DNA of 64,000 nucleotides, from contig JACCGJ010018178.1 of assembly GCA_013407085.1 (NCBI GenBank), positions 21,394 through 85,393 of the forward strand. The letters are read 5' to 3'. The stretch comes from Atriophallophorus winterbourni (lineage: Eukaryota; Platyhelminthes; Trematoda; Plagiorchiida; Microphallidae). Under the pieces are notes generated by a model. The model was not told where the DNA came from. It ran no database searches and saw only the letters and a list, made by a program, of their open reading frames with translations. A program made the translations under genes and the position numbers. Positions 20,717 through 32,840 of this stretch are shown one piece after another; position 1 is the first letter of the stretch; every line of letters starts with the position of its first letter.

Positions 20717-22890
20717 TCACGGGAAAAAGTCTGGGAAAAGCCCAAGCCACAAGGCATCTAAACCCCTTTTGAATGCACCTATTGATGTGCAAGCTTTTAG
20801 TTCCTCAGGCAGCTTGTTCCAGAAGCTTACCACTCTTTCACTGAAAACGTGTTGCCTAAGATTCAGACGGCTGTGGTTTTTCGCGAGCTTTAATGTATGT
20901 CCTCTAGTTGAGGGGTTGATCGCTCAAGAGAACAGGATTTGACAGCCCTCGTCGCCTAAGCCTTTTACGATTTTGAAAGTTTCTATGAGGTCAACCCGTA
21001 GACGCCGACGCCAAAGGGAGAATAGACCTAAAGAAATTAGACGTTCTTCGTAGGGTTTCCTAAACATACCTTCAACCATTTTGGTAGCCAGTCGTTTGAC
21101 TCTTTCTAATAGTAATATGTCCTTTTGAAAGAAGGGGCTCCAGGCTTGCACGCATTATTCTAAATGCGGCCTGACAATCGCCTTATATAAAGGGATAAAC
21201 ACTTCCGTCGTTCTACATGTCAGAATGGATGTAAGCCTACAGAGTTCTCCTCTAGCTCGTTGTGCATCTATGGCACACTGCGCAGCCCATTTGAAGTCCG
21301 CTGTTACGACTATACCCAAATCCTTAATCCTCTGAATAGATTGAAAGTCGATCCCACTGTTATTCGCAGTTACTGTAATTCTGTCGACTGCTGCAGACAA
21401 CAGATGACATTTACTATAGTTCAGAGGAATCCCCAATCCTGCGACCATTTAATAACCTTTTCAATATCTCTCAACAAATCACCGTGATCACTGGATCCGG
21501 TGAATTTGTGATCATCAGCAAACATGTAGCAGGGACATGACAACTGCAATGCCACATCATCGATGAAGATCAGAAAGAGTATTGGCCCTAATACTGGACC
21601 TTGTGAGACCCCACTGGTAACTGTTGCGAATTCAGAGGTGGTATCGCCTACACGGACCTGCAAGGATCTATCACGAAGAAAACTGGTTATCCAGTCGTGA
21701 AGCTAACCAGATATGCCTTTGGCCGAGCGGTTCATCCCTAGGAACCTGTGACTAACCAAGTCGAACGCCTTACTAAAGTCTAAGTAAAAGACCTCTACCC
21801 GTCCGCCTTCATCCAGTGTCTTAGAAACTCGATCTAAAAAGCATAAAAGATTTGAGAGACACGACTTTCCTTTAAGAAAGCCATGTTGAACCGTGCTTAA
21901 TGATGAATTGTGCACGAGGTGGCTGCACAATCGATCCCTGATAAGTCTCTCCAAGGTTTTACATAAAACACTAGTCAAGACTACCGGTCGGAAATTCTTA
22001 ACTATGTTTGCTCAAACTCCCTTTGAAATGGGTACGATAATGGCTTTCTTCAAGTCATCTGGTAGGATGCCTTTGCAGAACGATTCGTTATATAACTCAC
22101 ATAGAGGCCTTGCTAGTACCGTAGATATTTCCTTTACAATTTTAGGATGCACATCGTCAGGTCCGGCGGATTTATTTCCGTCTAGATTCTTTAGGACACG
22201 TGCGACATCATCCGTGCAAAAACTACTTCGCTTAGTGAGGCACCTATTTCCGTATTAAGAGTTGAGACTGAGTGAATCGCATCCCCGCCATACATTCTAT
22301 GTACGCTTCGAAAATAATCCAGCAAAGCTGCTGCCTTTTCGGTGTCAGGATTGGCTTTCTGGCCATTGTCTAATATTAGGGTACCTATGTGCTCCCTTGT
22401 CTTACTCTTAGACTGAACATAACTATAATACTTCTTAGGGTACTTTTTAGCAGATTGCGCCAGGTAAGTTTCGTAGCATTGCTTAAGCTTCCGTTGTAAC
22501 TTTACTGTGTTATTCCTCGAAGCCTTATAGCACGACCAATTTCTATAGGTTGGCAAGGCTGTGTATCTCCGCCGGTGTCTGTCGCGCCCAATAATGTTGC
22601 GTCGCACCGCAGGAGTCCACCGAGGTGGCTCGTTCTTTAGCCGTATAGGTCGAAAAGGACAGTAAAGGTCTTGAAGACTTAAAATATTGCGCTCCTCCTC
22701 CGCGTCTACCTTCTGATCTATCCGATCTGATGGCTGTATATGTCGAAAGAAGATCAACTGGAATAATGTCTGCATCTTGAAGCCAGGTCTCTGATATACC
22801 TAGGATCCTAGATTTACTTTTGGAGGCTTTCTGCATTAATTCCAGCCATTTACTACGCGCGCTGCAAGCATTTGTATATAGTATGCTCAC
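20717..22890 (-). pseudogene. LINE ORF2 (endonuclease remnant plus reverse transcriptase)
   Basis: Starts with endonuclease block 1 (ILYTNACSARSKWLEL, ILGISETWLQD), then jumps near 22700 from GRRGGG directly to the post-endonuclease linker (RWTPAVRR), so the catalytic endonuclease core is deleted. RT blocks follow: FYLDFSKAFDLVSH (motif A), SGVSQGPVLGPILFLIFIDD (B), MFADDHKF (C), and RIKDLGIVVTADFKW with the KAIVRPHLEY-like thumb. The C-terminus keeps the CR1-like NLRQHVFSERVVSFWNKLPE. Several frameshifts make it non-functional. Confidence 0.8.
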
Positions 22891-22914
22891 AGCATTTCGA
22901 TGAACCCCGCCTAA

Positions 22915-24027
22915 TTTCGGACAACCCTCGGGCGCAAAACCCGAGGTATTACCATGTTTGTTTTGGTTCTTAATGCAGGAGCGTTGAGCGCATACGAAGC
23001 GAGGCTTTCGTTTGCTGCATCACAAATTAGCCAAGATTCGTCCCCTATATTTTCTACCAGCACTTGAGCGTTCTTGATTAAAATATCCGCTGTTGCGTTG
23101 TTATTCAATCGGCGCTTATCAGGGTTGCTCTTCGGTTTTGCTACTTTGCTACCCGAACGCTGGAACGCAAAAAAATTTGCTGAAACTGGGCGGCTATCTG
23201 GCACCAATCTATACAAACCATTTGTATTGATATGTATTTGGTCGCCTTTAGAGAAAAACAGGTATCTGTCTCTCTGTTTTCTGAATTCCACCAAGATTGG
23301 CCTTGCTTGTTTTCCTTACTTGTACAGACAGATTCTGTGTACCCGAACTATCTGGAGATTGGGCTCAAGGTCTGCTAGACGCAATAAATTTTGTACGCAT
23401 TTGCGATCTTAACTGCGTCGTGATTTAGCCTCATGTATAAAAGGCTCATGCTCGTTATGGATCAGAATATTTCTGGTCCTGGTTTTCAAACTTTTCTTTG
23501 GAAAAGCGCCTTTTTTGCAACGCTCGCAATTTGCTGCGGATTAAAGCTAATTGCGAGTTAATTGACGCTAAATTACCGAGACGCGGCTCGGTTTTCTTAC
23601 TTGTTGAGGAGCGAGGTAACTTTTGAGCTGGCTGGCTCTTCTTCTTACGCTGACTAACAACATTGTTGTTAGTTTTTTCCTGACTTCATTTCACAGATCT
23701 TCGTACATCCGCCGGCTTATGCATGATTGGTTTGTACAGGGCTGCAATTTGCGCGTATGATCTCTGGGTTGGTTCCTGCAATGTTGCGAGTAATTGGGAA
23801 AGTTTCTTACGATAAGCCTCGCGTGCAACTTCTTTGCATTCCATGCAGACAAACTCGAACCATGTATGGGCTGCATATATGGTGTAATGGTCTTTTGGTA
23901 TACCAGAGCACCTTTGGTGCGCCCAGCGTCTGCATGTACAACACTCAATACCTTGGGCTACTTGCTTACCACAACCAGCCTTTAAGGATGGAAAATTAAT
24001 GTGAGCCATAATGAAATACATGGCCAT
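22915..24027 (-). pseudogene. LINE ORF1 with PHD-type zinc finger
   Basis: Open from about 24000. The N-terminus has a PHD-like Cys/His array (GCGKQVAQGIECCTCRRWAH, then RCSGIP and FVCMECK, 23860-23990) followed by a charged helical stretch (YRKKLSQLLATLQEPTQRSY). The frame is broken around 23300-23690. The C-terminal segment (22911-23294) has MVEFRKQRDRYLFFSKGDQI and INTNGLYRLVPDSRP. The PHD plus coiled coil arrangement is typical of CR1-group ORF1, whose product binds element RNA. Confidence 0.7.
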
Positions 24028-24242
24028 ACATGAAATAGATATGTATATCTTAGTAGTGCAGGTAATATAGATTGCAATTTCACAGAATCGGCAAAATATC
24101 GTAATATTTAATCAGAGCGTGAGAAATACAACCAAGTTGAACGTACCGCGCAAACTTGATGCACTTGTTTTTGATAGATGACAGCGGGTCAAGCCCTTGT
24201 AAGCCGCATCTCTTTATATTGGCAAAATAGTTCAAAAGAACC

Positions 24243-27200
24243 TCAGCTGAAGAAATCCTGGCCAGTGTTGTTCAGCTGCGCCGTGATTACAGGCAATACC
24301 TTATCCACAAGTTGCTTGAATTTGTTTTCAGATCTTGCTGAAATAACCTCTTCCGAAAGCGCAATCCACAAGTTAACAATTTTGTTGAGAGCGTGAATCA
24401 CTGTAGTATGCGTAATGTCCTTCTCTTTTGGAGTTTCAAAGCATGGCTATTTGTTATTGAGTCCGTCATGAGAGGGTAAAACTCGCGCAGCTCGTCACCA
24501 TAAGCTCCCAGTAATATGCGACGAGTTAGCAGCAGGTCGTAGCGCACACGCCGGATACTGAGCGACATGAAGTTGAAGCGTTGAACTCTATCAACATAAG
24601 GAATTGATTTCAATCCTTGTACTCGCCCGCCTTTGCAATTTTTCCAACTGATCACGTTCTCTCTTAGTTTGTGAATAGGTGACCGGCAAACCGTATTCCA
24701 AAACTGGTCTCACGTATGTGGAATAAAGAATGCAAAACATTTGTGGAGTAATCGCCGAAAACGACCTACTAATAGCCCACCATGCGCGGTTTGCAGCAGC
24801 AGCTTTTCTGTTCTTATCCTCCTTGGATTTAAGCGACCAAGTCACAATTGCACCCAGGTCACGTTCAGTATCAACCCATTTTATTTGATGATCCCCTAAG
24901 AAGTACGCACCTCCAGGCGTGCTTGGCCCCAAAAGCATTAGAGCGCATTTCTGGCGGTTTACAGGAAGCTGCCATTTTACCGTCCAATCAAGCAAATTGT
25001 TCAAATCGTTCTGGAAAACTTTATTATCAGCAGAAGAGCTTAGTGTACCTCAAACGTTCAGATCATCCGCGAAGAGCAGACAATTCATATTTAATGAGTC
25101 AGGGAGGTCATTAACATATACTTTAAAAAGTAACGGGCCAAGATCAAATCCTTGCGGAACCCCGAAAGTTGGACGTGTAATCTGCTATTTGACTCCGTTA
25201 ACCTCGACCTGTGTAAAACGGTCAACAAGGAAGTCTTCAATCCAAGTTAGAACAGGTCCCTTCACACCACGAGCACGGAGCTTGAGCAATAGAAGTTGAA
25301 ATAAAACACGGTCAAAAGCCTTAGTGAGTGTAAGAATCATGTTAAGTGCTATGTAGCTTTGAAATTCTTCTTTTTCTTCTCTAGTTCTAGTTTTATACAA
25401 TACCGAATTTTGTGACTGGAATTTGGGTTTTGTTTGTTTTTTCTTCAGAATTTAGAACTTAAAAATTGCGTTTCGTAATTTTCTTATTGAAAATATTCTG
25501 TTCACATATTTAGTGAAACTTTTGTTTTAATTTATTGTTCATGCCATTGTCGGTCATTGTTGTTGAATTTGGTTGCCATTTTGGGCACTTGTAATTGGCT
25601 TGTATTTTGACACCACTCTTGGGTGTCTTTTCTTCGATAGACATTTTGGACGGCAATTTTGGTAATTCCTTTCATTATATTTATATCACAGGTCGTCATT
25701 GAACTTGTTTGCATTTGATATAGTTGATTCTGGAGTATTTTGGCTCTACTGTTTGCAGTACGTTCCTATACAGTTGAGGTTTGTATATTTATATTAACAA
25801 TGTGATTTTGATTACATTTTTCTTTTTGCAATAGTTGTCATCCAAAGGTACGTGCAAAGCCTTAGCTTTTATCGCCATAAAATCTTGATTCTTGATACTT
25901 GATTCTTGATTGTTGCTAATTACGGTACCGTATAACATCCGAATTATTGTTTTGAATTTGTCGAACTAAGAAACGGGTGGGATACGCCTTATTTACGTCA
26001 CGGACGTTACAATGAGGTCAATGAAGGCAGTGACTACCGGGTGACCCAGATCAAGTTCAGCACAACAGTGCTCGCGATCAGTGATGAGATTGGATGCACT
26101 TGATCGTCTTGACGTAAAACCATGCTGAGCAGATGTTAGCTGACTGGCTGTAAGGAGAAAATCTTCAATGGGTTTTTTCAGCATTCGTTCCAAAGTCTTC
26201 ACAACTACCGAAGTGACGTTAACCGGTCGGTAGTTAGCCGGATCACTAGTTTCGCCGCCCTTATACATTGGTTTGACAATGCTGTAGTTCCAATCTTGAG
26301 GTAACCTACCATACCTCAGGGATAAATTGAAGATTAGCGCCAGTGGTTTGTGTATGATACTCGACAATACCTGTAAAAACATTGGGTGTATATCTTCCGG
26401 GCCATGTGCTGAGTCTACATCGAGTCGTTCAACTAAATACTGCACCATCTCTGGCGAGATCGAGATATCCGGCATTTCGACGCTGCTCTCATGAAACAGA
26501 GGAATGGGAAACGTCTCCTCTGTGTAAACCGTATTGTACTGAGCGGCGAGAAGAACTGCTTTACGTTCATATTTATGTTCATTAGAACCTCATATAGATC
26601 TGAAGCACGATACTCGTTGAAAAGCCTTCGTTCTACGTCTAATGTACGCAAACAAGCGTTTCGGCATCGAGTTGACTTCGTCCACCAAGCGAGTTTCATA
26701 GTTCTGCCTTTTTTCTCTTTTGAGGTAGGTGCACTTGTTGCGGATAACATTGTAGGTTACATAGTCATCGGTGCATCAACTAGAACAAAACGCCGCTTTC
26801 TTACCTTCATGTATTTATGAATAACGTTATCAAACCACGGCGGTCCCTTAGCGGAGGATCTTTCATTCATCCATGGGCATGATTTTCAAGCGATCTTATT
26901 TTACCCAAAAAGTACAACCAACAGGTATTAACTTTCGTTGATAGAGGGAGTGACCAGTCCATCGAGTTTGCAGACGTGATTAGACTCTGTGTCTTATTTC
27001 CAGTAGATTCTCCGGGCATGCGTACGTATTCTCGGTTGAAGACCCCGATTCCAAACGAACCATGAGGAACAGTGATCGCTGCAACCAATATGGGTCTCGA
27101 TCGACAGATTTGTAACATCAGAGAATCTAGTTGTGACCACCAAATCCAATATCGAAGGAACTTGTCCGACGCATATTCTCGTAGGATCGTTTACATTCTA

Positions 27201-27758
27201 CATTAAATTCAGCTCCAAAGTCGTACCTAGCATTACTTGTTGGAACGGTTCACACCTCGAAACTAAACCCACCTAGTTTATATCGGGAGCATTCTGATCC
27301 CCAAGAACGATACAGTCACCAGTGGTACTATACCGTTTGATTTGATCATATAACGCAGGAACGTAAGCGCCAGGTGAGCGGTAAATGACCCCAAGTGATC
27401 CATCTCCAGAGCTAGACTTCACCTTACACCAGATGCTCTGGGCATTTCCAGCATCCTGTTGAAACCTTTCCAATACTTTCAAAATCATGTGCCCTTTAGA
27501 ATATACAGCAACGCCACCGGCAGATCTCGAAGCTACTCTGTCACTTCTGAAAAGAGTATAGTGTGGTAGCGCGCACTCCATATAAGATATATCAATTGTT
27601 AACCACGATCTCGTAACAGCAATTATATCTGGCTGTCGCCGACAGACAATTTCATTAACCTCGTCAACTTTATTGCGTAGCCTCCTCGCATTGAAAAGCA
27701 ATACTCGAAATCTCTTCACAGAATGATTATCTGGGGTTGAATTGACAGCGGCTTCCAA
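24243..27758 (-). pseudogene. LINE ORF2 (endonuclease and reverse transcriptase)
   Basis: Endonuclease: FRVLLFNARRLRNKVDEVNE, DIIAVTRSWL, GVAVYSKGH, LGVIYRSPG, CIVLGDQNAPDI (27273-27758; catalytic FN replaced by QN), then decayed to 26867. RT: LDVDSAHGPEDIHPMFLQVL, PQDWNYSIVKPMYKGG, NYRPVNVTSVVVKTLER, QHGFTSRRS, AFIDL (26021-26475), continuing after the BEL LTR with LTKAFDRV (25185-25400), an NLLDWTVKWQLPVNRQKCALM thumb block and RPVLEYGLPV (24591-25004). Not functional. Confidence 0.8.
25329..26011 (+). mobile_element. Solo LTR of the BEL element family
   Basis: 683 bp alignable to the two LTRs at 49418-49993 and 52428-53003 (shared ccattgtcggtcattgttgt, attttgacaccac, cgtataacatcc). Starts TGTAAGA and ends GTTACA. 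Flanking 5-mers are gtgag (25324-25328) and atgag (26012-26016), a 5-bp target duplication with one mismatch. It sits between the Asp-Leu and the Thr-Lys-Ala-Phe-Asp of RT motif A of the host LINE. Confidence 0.85.
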
Positions 27759-27855
27759 CGAATGTGCGGCCTCCTCCTAACTACCCAAAAATCCACAATA
27801 TGGAGATCTACATCGCTCGCAATTCTTGGGTGGCTGTTTTCATTTTGATTCTATC

Positions 27856-28730
27856 TTAAGGAGACAGGTCGCGTAGTATCTTGAATGGCTCACCCTTAAG
27901 ACGATGAGCGCGTCTTAGTACCATCTGGGCTTGCTCATCCGAAGCTAAAACAATTTTCAGCGTCCGCGGTTTATCATCCTCCTTCTTCCGGCCAAGTCGG
28001 AATGCAGAAATGATGGTAACTCCTTCCTCTCCTTGATCAAAAAGCTTTAAAAAAGTTGATTGTAGGAAAGTTCGCTCCTGCTGTAGACGTATTTCAGCCA
28101 TGTCCCCGGTTTGCTCACGAGCATTTGCCATAATAAGGCATCGCTCCTGAGAATCCAAATGTGGCTTCTTTGAGACAGGAGATCTGAAAGCATTATCAGA
28201 AGTAGGTACTTCCTTCACTACATTAAGCTGATCCTCTATTTTGCTCAATCGCTGTGACAAGATTTCGTAGCCCGTATCACTTGGTAGACCCTTCGACGTC
28301 ACATCTGCATAAGTCTTATTCCTTCCTGACTGTTGAGCAAACGGTGTCGAAGGCGAGCAGACGTCCAGTTCCTGCACGTTCAATGGATCCTCGATACTAA
28401 TACCATTTTGTAAACGGCTTGTAGCCGAGGAAGCGAATGGCACGCAAGCTTCATCCAGAGATAGGTGGTGTCTATCCTCAGCTGAGGTTGGGCCAATATT
28501 TATGTCTCCTCCATCGAGCAATTAATGGTGGAAGGCATATTTTACATACCGTCCGATATCTGAAAACACGGATACGTCTCTGGCTTCATTCCTTCGCACC
28601 GAATATGCATTCATTTGAAACATATTTCACATTGTACTGCTTTTGCATTATCAGCAAACTGTTTAGCACATACAAGACAAGAGTCCCCTGAGCGAGCAGC
28701 GGGGCACAGTTCCCTTGCATCTTCGTTACA
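27856..28730 (-). pseudogene. LINE ORF1 (PHD finger, coiled coil, RNA-binding region)
   Basis: Upstream part holds a PHD-like finger (CLVCAKQFADNAKAVQCEIC, then HIRCEGMKPETY) broken by a stop where an aromatic residue is expected and by a frame change near 28550. The open stretch 27856-28521 has a coiled-coil segment (LSQRLSKIEDQLNVVKEV) and then an RRM-like end (AFRLGRKKEDDKPRTLKIVL, VLRRAHRLKGEPFKILRDLS). This is a usual CR1 ORF1 layout. Confidence 0.7.
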
Positions 28731-29095
28731 GCAGGTGATGTATTATCTACTTTTGCAGGTTTTCTGGTCATAACCATGTTGAAATCCGGTGAAAATTAAA
28801 TAAATAGAAAATCAAAGGATTCATAAGAAGCAAAATACCACGTTGACCTTTCAGTTCAAGTTTGAGTTCAAGTTGCACAGCGCTGAGATGGCTAAAAGCC
28901 AATCACGAGCCCAGATTTCCTTCGACGATATGCGGTTGAGCACCCGGCACTTTGATAACGAGTAAACAGTTCGTACTTTTCCCACGTTCCTGTTTCCGGT
29001 TATCTGGAAAGTAAGGTAGGGTTTCATTCCACCAGCACGGTGAGAGGTCAGCTATTTAGGAAGCAATGCAATAATATGCGTGAACAATGTATGGT

Positions 29096-29188
29096 GTATG
29101 AAATCACTAGCCTGATCGAGGCAAAGTGAAACACAGTCATAGACTGCATGTGGGCTAATTTGTTGTCAGGTCGCCCAGTCCTAGACAT
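29096..29188 (-). repeat. SINE-like repeat, copy near 29.1 kb
   Basis: Contains tatgaaatcactagcctgat, gcaaagtgaaacacagtcat and ttgttgtcaggtcgcccagt, the family order. It runs directly into the gcacaggacagta repeat at 29195. Confidence 0.6.
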
Positions 29189-29194
29189 TTCAGT

Positions 29195-29980
29195 TTGCAC
29201 AGGACAGTATATGGCTAACGAGCCCATCGATCGTCCGGATTTCTTTCGGCGGAATGCCACAGAAAAACGTCAACCACTTCAAACAATGTCTTCACAAATC
29301 TCTTCTGGTATGAGAGTAATCTGGAATGCAACAAACTCTCCTCACCAATATGCAAGGAGACGTTAGTGCGTTTCAAAGACAACATTATAATCATACCAAC
29401 TATTCACTTACGGATAAAAATCAGGAAATAATGGAGGCCACACAGAGTAGAGTCCATTCTTAAAACAACCCACCAAAGTAGAACAAACAACTTCTTTAGG
29501 AAGATGATTTCAGCAATTTACTACCATTTCACTAAAGAAGTACTTAAGAACATTTGACCTGACTTGTCGCTTGGCCAGTGTAATGGGTGGCCTTGAGTAC
29601 CCAAAACTTGACGCCAGAGATTAAATATCACTTGGATGAAAAGTACTGAAACCTGTCATGATTTTGGAGGTTTGATCAGGTCCCTTCGTAGCCGCCTTCT
29701 TTTTAGTGAGAACAGATCTATACTGAGCAATCGTTCCTCATACGACAGACCTGATTACCCAACAGTCACACGAGTAGCGAGGCGTTTTACCCCTTCAAGC
29801 TTGGCAATATCTTTTTCCAAATAAGGTGAACATACTTGAACGCAATACTGGAGATGTGGTCTCACGACCACTTTGTATAATGGAATGAAAACCACTGGTG
29901 ACATGCAGGATAAAACTGATAGAAGGTCTAAAATTCGCTCCAAGCGCAAGATGCTAAGTAGATTATACGACAATTGAGCC
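29195..29980 (-). pseudogene. LINE C-terminal fragment with flanking repeat
   Basis: The minus-strand frame 29755-29973 reads the LINE thumb region (VVFIPLYKVVVRPHLQYCVQ, YLEKDIAKLEGVKRLATR). Lower sequence shows LPYEERLLSIDLFSLKRRRL and a degraded GHPLHW block, as in the C-terminus of the 20.6-kb LINE. 29195-29290 is the gcacaggacagta dispersed repeat. The rest of the element is missing. Confidence 0.65.
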
Positions 29981-30300
29981 AGTAGTTAGGCTTTTATAAC
30001 TTAGCGTTAGTAAAGGAAAGGTTTATTACAATCTCACCTTTGAGAAGCCAGCTGTGGAACAGTTGTTCATAATATAATAAAGTGACTGCATATCATAGTA
30101 TAGCGAGTGGTGGGTTGCGGAGTGAAGCCGAAATTGATTGCGTCAAGTCATTTCAGGTCAGTTTCAGCTTGTGCATATCTGTTTAAGTATTACATTTCAG
30201 TTCACAAAATAAACAAGTTATCCCCGCGATACACGTCAGCTTTTCGATGGCGCATCGATTTATCCATTGAGATTAACATGTTCAGCGCTAAATGCCTTTA

Positions 30301-30740
30301 ACCACCAATCCCACAACGCAAAAAGAACCGATTGATCAAAGGCGTTTATTACGCACAAAATAAATAGCTAATCACGTTTATCTCATATAGGCAAAAAACC
30401 ATCACAACCGTGGTAATCAACATCCCTGTCCTGGTTGTCACGTTGATGTGATAAGTCAGTCGATTTCGTGCTAAACGGGACATTTTAATCCCTTTACACG
30501 CGATGCTCGTTCGGCCGACATAAATGAATTGCATATCGTTCGATTGCGGATGACAACATCAATCTTTTTATTTTCCCGAAGATGCCGTGGCTGGTACAGT
30601 TTGCATGTAATTAATCAGAGACCCGAAAAATTACGAGTTCGCAATTGTCTTCGTCAAAGTTTTCGCCTCGTATTGCTTTTGTGTTGCGTCGAAGGGCTGT
30701 GCTCAGCATATCATTCGAAAACTCGTGATTAGCGCTCATC
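30301..30740 (-). repeat. LTR-like dispersed repeat, copy 3 (inverted)
   Basis: Reverse complement of 17140-17560: gatgagcgctaatcacgagt, atatgctgagcacagc, the catataggcaaaa TATA region and the tttgatcaatcgg block downstream of the poly(A) region. It keeps an open frame of 62 codons (30349-30534) parallel to the one in copy 2. Confidence 0.6.
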
Positions 30741-32840
30741 ATGAATGCACATTCACAAAAGGATTTATAGTTTCTTTTCAAAAGCAAAGAAAATGTTGTG
30801 CGATAAATCAACATCATTTCCATGCGGAACCCATTATCCAGTGGTCAACTATTTCAGAAAATTAGTTCAGAAATATTCAACGCTAATCTGCATCCAAGAC
30901 GTTTTAATTACTACTATCTTCGATAAATTGATCGTATCATTTACTGTTCACCACTGTTACACTTAAATTGATGCCTAATATTCATGGAAGTATAACTGGT
31001 TACTAACCTCTGTGTATGCATAGCATTTACTTGGTTAATCGTGGAAAATTACAGATTTTTTATCCTTTGGTATAAAGAACCTATTATGTTGAAATATCTG
31101 AACAGGTCGCTCCGTTATACCACAAAACTAAACTTAAAACCTGCTTTATGATATTAAACGCTTATTGCTGTTTTCTAGTTGATCTCTACATTTTTCTTGT
31201 AACAAACGTTTAGATGCTTTCTAGCAATTATTTTTTCTTACTCGAATGAATGACATTTAGGATTTGGACAAAATGTTATAATCAAGATCAGTCAATTTTC
31301 GCAGATTAATATATCAATTACACGGCGCACTATAATCTAGAGAAAATTTGATCGTGATAAGCTATGCTCTGACTCGTTGCTTAGTCGATGTTTACTGCAT
31401 CTTCAATTGAAATTAAGCCGTGAATAATATACTGAAGTCTTTGCTTGCACTGCAATAAGTCCTCTCAAGCAGCTTGTTGTCTTTTCGTATCCTGTGTTTT
31501 CAAATTTGCACAGTAAAATCAAACACAATACTTATATTTAACATCAGTGGAAGTTCGTTGAGTGAAAAATGTCAAAACACATATAAATATATACCTGTCA
31601 TACGGCAAATTTTGTTGTTCACAGCATCAAATTGTATGCTCTTATAAAGACTTCCACTTGTCCTTACATTGAAAGACTTCTCTGTTGTCAAATACAGTTT
31701 ATAAGACCAGAACTTGTGACAGAATGGCAAATTCCAACCGATATGCGTAATTTTTACTTTTTCAATTCAAATAAACGTTTCTTCCTCTCTTATCAGCTAC
31801 TCAGTCTATTCAAACCGCTAGGTAGGCGTGAACAGTCTACGCTTGATTTGATTTGCACCCGAAACCTAGCATCATCCGCGAAAAAGCAATCTTGGTTGTC
31901 ATGTGTTTTGATATTCCATTGATGTATATCCTCAGAACTCAGAACTCAGAACTCAAGCAATCTTGGTTGTCGTGTGTTTTGATATTTCATTGATGTATAT
32001 CCTAAAAAGAACCACACCAAATACCTAATTCTATGCGACTCCGCTACTAGCTTTGATGTTATTAGAAATCATATGTTGGGTAAGTATAATTGTTTTGCAA
32101 TATAAGAGTAGCGTCCCAGCCAGATGGACGGCTCCCTTGATTATCATACTCCAACGGCTTCCTTGAAGTAATGATTGTATTCCGCGATCAAACGTCTTCA
32201 ATATGCTTAATCTGCACTAATGTATGTAACCGTTATCATCAACTGACTGCCCCTAGCTGTTTAATGTGAAGCAAAATCGAGTCGTTCGACACCCATGTTT
32301 CTCACTGTAAAACACATTTTGGGTTTTGAAATGATTCACGATCCATTCGAGTAGGATCAACTTGATAATTTTTAAGACCACAGAAAAGGATATACCACGC
32401 CGGTTATATGTTTGATAAGAAAACGTGCACCAATATTATAAGCTTTACGTTTTCCATCGTCCAGTAATTCAATACAACACGCTTTCTGTACGAGTGATTA
32501 ACTATATTACAGTGTGTTTCCAAAAATTAACGGTCATATATTGTGATCGCAGGTATGAATACGTGAAGTTCGATGCAATTGTTGACATTCAACCTGCCTA
32601 GATGGTGACGCATTATATCATAATAAATAATGTAAAATAAGTATTTAGAACTCCTTCATTAGTGCTAGAATCATGTGGTTTAAAAATCGTGAAACAAGTG
32701 ATAATACGCTAGCGGTTTTAAGTACACAATCAATTAGTACGTCTCTTGTGAGGAAATATACCAAATTTTTAGTTCCTATTTGTTTTCAACTGTCATATAA
32801 CTCAATTTGGAATTTCTTCGCGTTCTTAGCATCGGCTAAG
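30741..32840. other. No gene recognised in 2.1 kb; contains a 49-bp direct repeat
   Basis: AT-rich sequence with a few frames under 100 codons and no recognised domain. 31884-31932 is repeated at 31955-32003 with two mismatches, separated by three cagaact heptamers. Confidence 0.5.

Larger units (their letters stand above)
20620..24027 (-). mobile_element. CR1-type LINE, near full length but internally deleted
   Basis: On the minus strand it runs from a PHD-finger ORF1 (24027) through endonuclease start, RT and C-terminal region to a stop at 20717 and a short 3' UTR ending near 20620-20640. It carries a deletion across most of the endonuclease domain plus several frame breaks. Its neighbour to the right is another LINE of the same type and strand. 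Confidence 0.8.
24203..28790 (-). mobile_element. CR1-type LINE interrupted by a solo BEL LTR
   Basis: Minus-strand order: PHD-finger ORF1 (28730-27856), endonuclease (27758-26867), RT (26475-24400), stop near 24243, and a defined 3' terminus at about 24203 that is shared with the fragment at 41285-41485. RT motif A is split by 25329-26011. Frame breaks occur throughout. Confidence 0.82.

Noticed and set aside
31632..31922. 96-codon plus-strand frame in an otherwise empty stretch
   Set aside because: No domain, no splice-site pairing with other frames, AT-driven composition.
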